DNA from: Gammaproteobacteria bacterium
Lineage (GTDB): Bacteria > Pseudomonadota > Gammaproteobacteria > Steroidobacterales > Steroidobacteraceae
Direction: 5' to 3'
Assembly (NCBI GenBank): GCA_019242385.1
Contig: JAFAVO010000136.1
Location: forward strand, 1-5,036
DNA: 5,036 bases
The translations under genes were made by a program, and so were the position numbers. Of this stretch, positions 1 through 5,036 are shown in pieces (position 1 is the stretch's first letter; every line of letters begins with the position of its first letter). The notes under the pieces are model-generated. The model saw nothing but the letters and a program-made list of their open reading frames with translations. It ran no database searches and was not told the origin of the DNA.

Positions 1-925
1 TCAGCTCCAGAGTCTCGAGGATGGCCTTCTGCGGGAACTTGGTGGCCCCGACGATGTTGATCTGGCGGATCTTGGCGCGCGAGCCTTCCTTGATGTCGAT
101 CTTGATCTTGACGCGGTTGCCCGCCTCCTCCTCGACGGTGGAGGTGATGCGCACGCCGTACTTGCCGCGGGCGAAGTACTGATCGGTGAGATATTGCGTC
201 ACGTCCTCGAGCACCGAGCGGTCGAAGGTCTTGCCGGTAGCGAGTCCGACACCGCGCAGCGACTTCTGCAGGTCCTCGGTCTTGATGTCCTTGTTGCCGG
301 TGATCTCGAAGCTCTCTATGGAGGGCCGCTCGAGCACCACCACGATCAGCGTGTTGCCTTCGCGTCGCAGCTGCACGTCGCGGAAGAAACCGGTGGCGTA
401 CAGCGCGCGGATCGCCTCGCGCACGCGTTGCGGGGTCAGATGATCGCCGATGTTCACCGGCAGATAGTTGTAGACGGTGCCTTCGGAGACCCGCTGCAGG
501 CCCTCGATCTTGATGTCACTGACGGTGAAGTCCGCCGCGGCGGTGCTCACCGGGGGAGGTGCCGGCGGCAGCTGCTCCGGCGCGCTCCCGCTCCCAGGCG
601 CGGGCGCCGTCTGCTCGGGAGCCGGCGTCGGCGCGGGACCCAGCGTCGGCGCGGGACCCGGCGTGGTCTGCTCGGGAGCCGGCGTGGTGTGCTCGGGGCC
701 CGGTGTCGTCTGCTCGGGAGCCGCCGGAGTTGGCGCGGGCTCCGCAGGGCTTTGCGCGGGTACGAGGGCGCAGCGCAGCGCCAGCAGCAGGCCGGCGAGC
801 AGCGCGAGCGAGCGGCCGCGGCGGCAGGCCTGCAGTGCCGGCGCACCCCGTAGGCATGCGGCGCCAGCCCCCGCCCCCCGTGCGACGCCAGCGCGATGTG
901 GACTCGCGGCAGCGCGCCCCTTCAT
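1..925 (-). CDS. bamA: BamA outer-membrane protein assembly factor (N-terminal 308 residues, 3' end cut by window)
   Basis: BamA is the central subunit of the BAM complex, which folds and inserts beta-barrel proteins into the outer membrane; its POTRA domains lie in the periplasm. Visible here: an Arg-rich n-region (residues 1-38), a hydrophobic signal core (about 39-55, SLALLAGLLLAL), a plausible signal peptidase I site after V-P-A (55-57), a Pro/Ala/Thr-rich linker (about 58-131), POTRA1 (about 133-201, beginning FTVSDIKIEGLQRV, very close to the E. coli start of POTRA1), POTRA2 (about 202-281, with SFEITGNKDI) and the start of POTRA3 (from about 282, with IRQINIVGATKF). POTRA4, POTRA5 and the barrel are beyond the window. 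ATG at 925 is the only Met in frame before POTRA1, and a TGA closes the frame about 20 nt upstream. A weak GGTGG precedes it by 8 nt. The gene follows rseP, as in many proteobacteria. The long n-region and linker are odd for this family. Identity is firm; the exact start is a little less so. Confidence 0.96.
   Translation of the reverse strand, partial: MKGRAAASPHRAGVARGAGAGAACLRGAPALQACRRGRSLALLAGLLLALRCALVPAQSPAEPAPTPAAPEQTTPGPEHTTPAPEQTTPGPAPTLGPAPTPAPEQTAPAPGSGSAPEQLPPAPPPVSTAAADFTVSDIKIEGLQRVSEGTVYNYLPVNIGDHLTPQRVREAIRALYATGFFRDVQLRREGNTLIVVVLERPSIESFEITGNKDIKTEDLQKSLRGVGLATGKTFDRSVLEDVTQYLTDQYFARGKYGVRITSTVEEEAGNRVKIKIDIKEGSRAKIRQINIVGATKFPQKAILETLEL
602..721 (-). repeat. Imperfect in-frame heptad repeat encoding Pro/Thr-rich linker of BamA
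   Basis: Read on the minus strand this codes for residues 69-108 of BamA. Four copies of a 21-nt, seven-residue unit are visible: APEQTTP (69-75), GPEHTTP (76-82), APEQTTP (83-89) and APEQTAP (102-108). Between the third and fourth lies a six-residue duplication, GPAPTL then GPAPTP (90-101). In DNA that duplication is a 16-nt exact repeat on the plus strand at 626-641 and 644-659, spaced 18 nt. All periods are multiples of three, so gain or loss of units would keep the frame. Synonymous differences between units (ACGACA versus ACCACG, GGC versus GGT) suggest the array is not brand new. The peptide should be extended and disordered. Confidence 0.85.
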
Positions 926-1052
926 GTTCTGACCACCGTCTGCCTTTCAACAGCGCTTAGCTAGCGCGACTCTTCTCTCACGTGATGCATTACTTAAGGA
1001 CCGCAGGCTGGCGGGCCTGCGGATGCGCGCCGGGCCGCAGCTTCAAACACCC
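926..1052 (-). other. Intergenic leader between rseP and bamA
   Basis: This 127-nt stretch is the only non-coding gap of any size in the window. It holds a GC-rich hairpin (1001-1022) near the end of rseP, a small AT-richer pocket around 985-1000 on the bamA side of it, and a second weak inverted repeat GCGCT/AGCGC at 953-957 and 963-967. The nearest Shine-Dalgarno-like sequence to bamA is GGTGG, 8 nt before the ATG at 925. I looked for a sigma-70 or sigma-E type promoter here and found no pair of boxes good enough to call. The gap could house a bamA-specific promoter, as known for bamA in E. coli, but the sequence alone does not show one. Confidence 0.6.
1001..1022 (-). terminator. GC-rich hairpin after rseP; possible weak terminator, attenuator or processing site
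   Basis: The plus strand reads CCGCAGGC, then a six-base loop, then GCCTGCGG: a perfect 8-bp stem with six G/C-rich closing pairs. It begins about 30 nt past the rseP stop codon in the direction of transcription. On the transcribed strand it is followed by TCCTTAAGTA, which is not a proper T-tract, so full rho-independent termination is unlikely. It could slow or partly stop transcription between rseP and bamA, or protect the 3' end of a processed upstream message. The structure is seen directly; its function is inferred. Confidence 0.4.
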
Positions 1053-2426
1053 TTAACCGAACTGGCGCGCAATGTCGTTGTACAACGCGACGCCCATCAG
1101 GACGATGAGCAGGGCGATGCCGACCTGCTGCCCGAGAGCCTGCGCCCGCTCCGACAGTGGGCTGCCCTTCAGCCACTCGACGAGCTGAAACAGGATCTGG
1201 CCACCATCGAGGATGGGAATCGGCAGCAGGTTGAGGAATCCGAGCGACAGAGAAATCAATACCAGGAAGCTGAGGAACGGCGCGATGCCGGCCTCGGCCG
1301 AATCGCCCGCGAACTCGGCGATCGACAGCGGGCCGCTGAGATTCTTGAGCGACACGCGTCCGAGCACCATGCGCCAGAACAGCCGCGCCTGCAGCGTGGT
1401 CATGTTCCAGGCCTCGGCCCCGGCGCGCGTGAGCGCCGCCCCGGCGCCGAGGTCGGTATGCAGCAGCATCTCCGGCGGGTAGCTGATCCCGGCAGGTTGC
1501 ATCACGCGGATGCGCCCGATGCGGCGTCCACCGGCCTCCTCGCTCGCGACCGCCACCCGCACGCTGTGCGTCGCCCCGCCGCGGGCGTACTCGATGGTGA
1601 GCCGCTCACCGGGACGAGCACTTATGTAGTCGACGATCTGGCGGAAGTCGGTCATCCGTACCCCATCGATGGCAATCACGCGATCGCCAGCGGCGAGTCC
1701 GGCGCGCGCCGCCGGACCATCTGGCGTCACCGGTCCGAGCACCGGCGGCACCGGTGGGGTCCAGAACTGGAAGCCGAGCCCATGGAACAGCTCAGCCGGC
1801 TCGGTGAGACGGCGCCGCTCCGCGGGATCGCCCACGCTCAGATTGGCCTGACGCATCTCGCCGTCGGCGCCGCGCAGGGTGAGCAGCGCCTGGCCGCGCG
1901 CGCTCATGGCATCGAGCAGGTCGAACACCACATCGCGCTGAGCGCTGACCGGCTCGCCGTTGATGGCGCGGATCTCATCACCTGACCTGAGGCCCGCACG
2001 CGCGGCGATCGAGCCGGCGGTCACCTCACCGACCTTGGGCCGCACCTCGGTGACGCCGTTGACCCACAGCATGCCCCACAGCACGAGCACCGCGAACACG
2101 ATGTTGAAGGTCGGGCCAGCCAACAGCACCAGAATGCGCTGCCATGGCGGCCGGTGCGTGAAGGAGCGCGGCAGATCCTCCGGCGCGACCGGGCCCTCGC
2201 GCTCATCGAGGAGCTTGACGTAACCGCCCAGCGGCACCGCGGCAACGACGTATTCCACCCGGTCGGCACCGGCCACGCGCGTGAGCAGCGGCCGGCCGAA
2301 GCCGATGGAAAAGCGCAGCACCTTGAATCCCAGGCGCCGCGCGACCCAGAAATGGCCGAACTCGTGCACCGTCACCAGAAGGCCTACGGCGACCACGAAC
2401 CAGATGAGGTACCAGAAGAAGTTCAT
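1053..2426 (-). CDS. rseP: RseP site-2 intramembrane zinc metalloprotease
   Basis: RseP (M50 family) lies in the inner membrane. In the known pathway it cuts the anti-sigma factor RseA after DegS has trimmed it, releasing sigma-E; it also clears leftover signal peptides. The 457-residue product matches the family length (E. coli about 450). The first membrane segment (about 5-25) ends in the zinc motif HEFGH (21-25, catalytic Glu22). The conserved IGFG stretch is at 41-44. A second membrane segment lies at about 98-122, following AGPTFN. Two PDZ domains follow: the first about 127-205, the second about 228-300 with the typical GPAARAGLAAGD loop. The C-terminal membrane part carries NLLPIPILDGG (399-409), whose Asp407 is the third zinc ligand, and a last helix near 435-450. 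The ATG overlaps the dxr stop as ATGA, and GAGG lies 9 nt upstream inside dxr, so translation is probably coupled. No missing residue or frameshift is seen. A RseA homologue is not in the window. Confidence 0.97.
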   Translation of the reverse strand: MNFFWYLIWFVVAVGLLVTVHEFGHFWVARRLGFKVLRFSIGFGRPLLTRVAGADRVEYVVAAVPLGGYVKLLDEREGPVAPEDLPRSFTHRPPWQRILVLLAGPTFNIVFAVLVLWGMLWVNGVTEVRPKVGEVTAGSIAARAGLRSGDEIRAINGEPVSAQRDVVFDLLDAMSARGQALLTLRGADGEMRQANLSVGDPAERRRLTEPAELFHGLGFQFWTPPVPPVLGPVTPDGPAARAGLAAGDRVIAIDGVRMTDFRQIVDYISARPGERLTIEYARGGATHSVRVAVASEEAGGRRIGRIRVMQPAGISYPPEMLLHTDLGAGAALTRAGAEAWNMTTLQARLFWRMVLGRVSLKNLSGPLSIAEFAGDSAEAGIAPFLSFLVLISLSLGFLNLLPIPILDGGQILFQLVEWLKGSPLSERAQALGQQVGIALLIVLMGVALYNDIARQFG

Positions 2427-3631
2427 GCGTGAGCGCCTCGTGCCCCGGCAGTGACGGTCAGGCGAACGATCCGCTCACGCGCGTGCATTCTGCTGTCCGC
2501 ATCGGCTGCCAGCACATCCTCCAGCCCGCCGATCGCCCCCCCGGTGGCCCGCTCCATCACCGCTTCAATGACCGCCGGAATGGCGGGAAAGTTCAATCGG
2601 CGCTCGAGGAAGGCCTGCACCGCGACCTCGTTGGCGGCGTTCAGCACCACCGGCGACAGCCCGCCGGCGCACGCCGCGGCCTCAGCGAGCGCGAGGCAAC
2701 GGAACTTGTCGGTATCCGGGGGGCGGAAATCCAGGCGGCCGGTCTTCAGCAGATCGAGAAACTCCACCCCGGAGTCGATCCGCTCCGGCCAGCCGAGCGC
2801 GTGCGCAATAGGCGTGCGCATGTCCGGCGCACCGAGCTGCGCGAGCACCGAGCCATCGGCGTACTCGACCATGGAGTGCACGATACTTTGGGGATGCACG
2901 AGGATCTGTACCCGTGCAGGCGCGAGCCCGAAGAGCAGGCACGCCTCGATGAGCTCGAGGCCTTTGTTCATGAGGGTCGCCGAGTCGACCGAGATCTTGC
3001 GCCCCATCACCCAGTTGGGATGCGCGCAGGCGGCCTCGGGCGTCACTCCATCGAGCGCCTCGGCAGGGGTATCGCGGAATGGGCCGCCGGATGCGGTGAG
3101 CAGCACGCGGCGCAGCCCGGGGGGCGGTTCGCCGCACACCGTGCCCGCTGGCAGACACTGGAAAATGGCGTTGTGCTCGCTGTCGATCGGCAGCAGCTGC
3201 GCGCCCGAAGCCTTCACCGCCGCGATCAGCAGTGGTCCCGCCATCACCAGGGATTCCTTGTTGGCGAGCAGCAGTCGCTTGCCGGCACGGGCCGCGGCGA
3301 GCGTCGAGCGCAGTCCGGCCGCACCCACGATCGCCGCCATGACGCAGTCGACCTCGGGCAAGAGCGCCAGCTCCTCGAGTGCGCCCTGGCCGGCGAGCAC
3401 GCGCGTCTCGGGCACGGCCCCACCGAGGAGCTCCCGCAGCTCACCGACCGCATGCTCGTCGGCGAGCGCGGCATATGCCGGACGCCAGGTGCGGATCTGG
3501 CGCGCGAGCTTGGCGGCGTTGGTGTTGGCAGCGATGGCAATCAGCCGGAAGCGCTGTGGATGACGCGCCAGCACATCGAGTGTGCTCTCGCCCACCGATC
3601 CGGTAGAGCCGAGCACCGCAACGCCGATCAT
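2423..3631 (-). CDS. dxr: 1-deoxy-D-xylulose 5-phosphate reductoisomerase (Dxr/IspC)
   Basis: Dxr is the cytosolic enzyme that rearranges and reduces DXP to 2-C-methyl-D-erythritol 4-phosphate with NADPH and a divalent metal, the first committed step of the MEP isoprenoid pathway and the target of fosmidomycin. The product is 402 residues (E. coli 398). Visible: NADPH-binding GSTGSVG (8-14) at the N-terminus, LLANKESLV (121-129), the metal-binding pair in DSEHNAIFQ (Asp150, Glu152), substrate loop ASGGPFRDT (180-188), His204 of HPNWVMGRK, and SVDSATLMNKGLELIEA (214-230) with Ser217, Asn222, Lys223 and Glu226, matching the E. coli Ser222, Asn227, Lys228 and Glu231. The C-terminal helical domain contains LNAANEVAV. 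ATG at 3631 is chosen because the Rossmann motif then starts at residue 3, as usual; a GGAG 7 nt upstream supports it. It overlaps cdsA and rseP by ATGA at each end. A much longer open frame upstream runs antisense-free through cdsA out of frame and is not part of the protein. Confidence 0.98.
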   Translation of the reverse strand: MIGVAVLGSTGSVGESTLDVLARHPQRFRLIAIAANTNAAKLARQIRTWRPAYAALADEHAVGELRELLGGAVPETRVLAGQGALEELALLPEVDCVMAAIVGAAGLRSTLAAARAGKRLLLANKESLVMAGPLLIAAVKASGAQLLPIDSEHNAIFQCLPAGTVCGEPPPGLRRVLLTASGGPFRDTPAEALDGVTPEAACAHPNWVMGRKISVDSATLMNKGLELIEACLLFGLAPARVQILVHPQSIVHSMVEYADGSVLAQLGAPDMRTPIAHALGWPERIDSGVEFLDLLKTGRLDFRPPDTDKFRCLALAEAAACAGGLSPVVLNAANEVAVQAFLERRLNFPAIPAVIEAVMERATGGAIGGLEDVLAADADSRMHARERIVRLTVTAGARGAHA

Positions 3632-4440
3632 TGGATGACTCCGAGCAGCGACAATCCGAGCAGCAGCACCGGAGCGGCACCGGTGAGACTGTCGATGCGG
3701 TCCATGACCCCCCCGTGCCCCGGGAAGATGCTGCCACTGTCCTTCATGCCGGCGAAGCGCTTCAGCAGGCTCTCGGTGAGATCGCCCACCACCGAGAAGC
3801 CGACCGCCGCCAGGCACAGCGGCAGAAACGCCGCCATGGACACGTGAAACCACTGGCTGCCGGCGATCGCCACCAGGGCACTCACGGTGATTCCACCTAA
3901 CAGTCCCTCCCAGGTCTTCCCGGGTGATACCTCCGGCGCCAGGCGCACGCGCCCGAACTGCCGTCCGCAGAAGAATGCCCCGATGTCCGCAACCCACACC
4001 AGCACGAGCGCAAACAGCACCCACTGCGCACCGTGCGGCAGCGTCAGCCGCAGCCGTACCAGGGCGAGCCACGACGGCACCAGCGCCAGCACACCTGCCA
4101 CCCCGGCGGTCCAGGGGGACACGCGCCGCGGTGCGAACACGATCCAGGCGAGTGCCGCCAGCCACCACAGCACCGCCAGCGCCAGGATGAGGTCGCGGCG
4201 GTCCGGTGTACTGGAGAAACGCCACACCAGCAGCAACAGCATACCGACGAGCCCCACATAGGCGAGGCGCGGCCCTGGAGCCACCAGCAGCAGGAACGCC
4301 GACCACTCCCAGGCGCCGAACAACACCATGGCGGTCACCACCGCGACCGTGGCCCAATCCGGGAGCCACAGCAGGATCGCAAGCAGCGCAGCTCCCAGCA
4401 CGACCGCGGTCAGCACGCGTTTGCGCAGGGTCTCGCTCAC
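3628..4440 (-). CDS. cdsA: CdsA phosphatidate cytidylyltransferase (CDP-diacylglycerol synthase)
   Basis: CdsA is an integral inner-membrane enzyme that joins phosphatidic acid and CTP to give CDP-diacylglycerol and pyrophosphate, the branch point to phosphatidylethanolamine, phosphatidylglycerol and cardiolipin. The 270-residue product is of normal length and mostly hydrophobic, with several membrane segments starting at VLTAVVLGAALLAILLWLP (residues 9-27). The family signature is complete at about 224-250: S-x-L-K-R, then K-D, then PGHGG, then DRID, with the metal-binding acidic residues kept. The GTG at 4440 is preferred: it begins just after the uppS stop and gives MSETLRKRV, a typical N-terminus for this family. 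An in-frame ATG at 4527 would lie well inside uppS and add 29 polar residues, which is unlikely. The only Shine-Dalgarno-like stretch, AAGG, is about 12 nt upstream, so translation probably depends on reinitiation after uppS. The end overlaps dxr by ATGA. Confidence 0.96.
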   Translation of the reverse strand: MSETLRKRVLTAVVLGAALLAILLWLPDWATVAVVTAMVLFGAWEWSAFLLLVAPGPRLAYVGLVGMLLLLVWRFSSTPDRRDLILALAVLWWLAALAWIVFAPRRVSPWTAGVAGVLALVPSWLALVRLRLTLPHGAQWVLFALVLVWVADIGAFFCGRQFGRVRLAPEVSPGKTWEGLLGGITVSALVAIAGSQWFHVSMAAFLPLCLAAVGFSVVGDLTESLLKRFAGMKDSGSIFPGHGGVMDRIDSLTGAAPVLLLGLSLLGVIQ

Positions 4441-4447
4441 GCGCAGG

Positions 4448-5036
4448 TCACGCCTTGGCTGCAGCTGCGATGCGGCCAAAGCGGCGCTCGCGGCCGGCAA
4501 AGTACGCGAGTGCCTCCTCGAGGTCACTCAGCGCGAAATCCGGCCACAGTCTCGGCGTGAAATACAGCTCGGCATAGGCCACATCCCACAGCAGGAAATT
4601 GCTGATGCGCTGCTCCGCCCCGGTGCGGATCAGCAGGTCCGCTTCCGGGAGGCCGGCGAGCGCGAGATGGCTGGCAAAGGCCTCCTCGGTCACATCCTCG
4701 GGCCGCAGCCTGCCGCTGGCGCAGTCGCGCGCCACGGCCCGTGCCGCCTGGACGATGTCCCAGCGTCCGCCGTAGCTCATGGCGACCTGCAGTTTCAGGC
4801 CGGGGTTTGCCGCGGTGCGCGCCTCGGCGGCAGCGATGCGCGCCTGCAGCCGCACGGTCAGGCTGCGGCGCTCGCCGATGAACCGCACACGCACACCCTT
4901 GCCATCGAGCTCCGCGATCTCGCGGTCGAGCGCCTCGATGAACAGGCCCATGAGGCTCCCCACCTCCTCCGCGGGACGCCGCCAGTTCTCGCTCGAGAAG
5001 GCGAACAGGGTGAGCGCCTCGACGCCGCGCTGCGAG
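4448..5036 (-). CDS. uppS: UppS (IspU) undecaprenyl diphosphate synthase, 5' end cut by window
   Basis: UppS is the soluble cis-prenyltransferase that adds eight IPP units to farnesyl diphosphate to make the C55 lipid carrier for peptidoglycan and surface polysaccharides. The visible 195 residues (first full codon at 5035) align without gaps, from memory, with E. coli UppS from about residue 58. About 57 N-terminal residues, including the catalytic Asp26 region, are therefore missing. Visible: FSSENWRRP (fragment 13-21; E. coli Asn74 and Trp75 region), MSYGGRWDIVQ, the IPP-binding stretch LIRTGAEQRISNF (Arg137 and Arg143 of the fragment, equal to Arg194 and Arg200) and YAELYF, whose Glu156 equals the metal-linked Glu213. 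The Arg stretch reads RTGAEQR where E. coli has RTGGEHR. The TGA at 4450-4448 is 7 nt before the cdsA start. The gene upstream, outside the window, is often frr in relatives. Confidence 0.97.
   Translation of the reverse strand, partial: SQRGVEALTLFAFSSENWRRPAEEVGSLMGLFIEALDREIAELDGKGVRVRFIGERRSLTVRLQARIAAAEARTAANPGLKLQVAMSYGGRWDIVQAARAVARDCASGRLRPEDVTEEAFASHLALAGLPEADLLIRTGAEQRISNFLLWDVAYAELYFTPRLWPDFALSDLEEALAYFAGRERRFGRIAAAAKA

Noticed and set aside
767..781. Cys52 after the hydrophobic core of the BamA signal peptide as a lipoprotein site
   Set aside because: The residue before the Cys is Arg and the sequence LALRC does not fit a lipobox. A signal peptidase I site after V-P-A at 55-57 fits better, and BamA is not a lipoprotein.
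516..950. Other open frames opposite or overlapping the Pro-rich part of bamA on both strands
   Set aside because: All are Arg/Gly/Ala/Ser-rich repeats produced by reading the GC-rich repeat in other frames. The bamA frame alone connects a signal peptide to POTRA domains.
953..967. Small inverted repeat GCGCT/AGCGC upstream of bamA
   Set aside because: A 5-bp stem with a 5-nt loop is too weak to call as a regulatory structure on its own.
1076..1087. Perfect 12-bp palindrome CGTTGTACAACG at the 3' end of rseP
   Set aside because: It codes for conserved residues of the last part of RseP. A 12-bp palindrome can arise by chance, and no second copy or promoter nearby supports an operator.
1023..1985. 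Plus-strand open frame of 320 codons opposite rseP
   Set aside because: Same reason: a low-complexity, charged product antisense to a clear rseP gene, with no domain and no separate context.
2429..3847. Long plus-strand open frame of 472 codons opposite dxr and the end of cdsA
   Set aside because: It lies antisense to dxr with intact catalytic motifs. The translation is rich in Arg, His, Glu and Gln with no recognisable domain, as expected when a high-GC gene is read on the opposite strand.
3632..4369. Upstream extension of the dxr reading frame, which stays open through most of cdsA
   Set aside because: The extra residues are Gly/Ala/Arg-rich and unlike any Dxr N-terminus. The frame overlaps well-conserved CdsA codons, and the ATG at 3631 gives the normal Dxr start.
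4441..4527. Alternative ATG start for cdsA at 4527
   Set aside because: It would overlap uppS by about 80 nt and add 29 polar residues before the first membrane segment. The GTG at 4440 gives the usual family N-terminus.

Overview
This is a high-GC stretch of a proteobacterial chromosome, most likely gammaproteobacterial. It holds five envelope-biogenesis genes, all on the minus strand, so transcription runs from high to low coordinates. In that direction the order is uppS (5' end outside the window), cdsA, dxr, rseP and bamA (3' end outside the window). This order, with dxr between cdsA and rseP, is the one I know from Pseudomonas and Xanthomonas; in E. coli dxr lies upstream of uppS. The assignment to Gammaproteobacteria is an inference from gene order, protein similarity to E. 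coli from memory, and base composition. I cannot name a genus.

Layout: 5036-4448 uppS, undecaprenyl diphosphate synthase, about 57 N-terminal residues missing; 4440-3628 cdsA, CDP-diacylglycerol synthase, with a GTG start 7 nt after uppS; 3631-2423 dxr, DXP reductoisomerase, overlapping cdsA by ATGA; 2426-1053 rseP, site-2 intramembrane protease, overlapping dxr by ATGA; 1052-926 a 127-nt non-coding gap with a GC-rich hairpin; 925-1 bamA, the first 308 residues of the outer-membrane assembly factor.

The genes fit together. Dxr starts the committed MEP route to IPP. UppS condenses IPP into the undecaprenyl carrier used for peptidoglycan and O-antigen. CdsA makes the CDP-diacylglycerol from which the phospholipids are built. 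RseP is the second protease of the envelope-stress cascade that senses outer-membrane protein misfolding, and BamA inserts those proteins. The first four are packed tightly enough to be one translationally coupled transcript. bamA is set apart by the only real gap.

These are core housekeeping genes, all intact where visible and with their catalytic residues present. I see no mobile element, CRISPR array, RNA gene or unknown system. The most unusual item is the N-terminus of BamA: a long n-region before the signal-peptide core, then about 74 residues of Pro/Ala/Thr-rich, partly heptad-repeated sequence before the first POTRA domain, where E. coli BamA has almost nothing.
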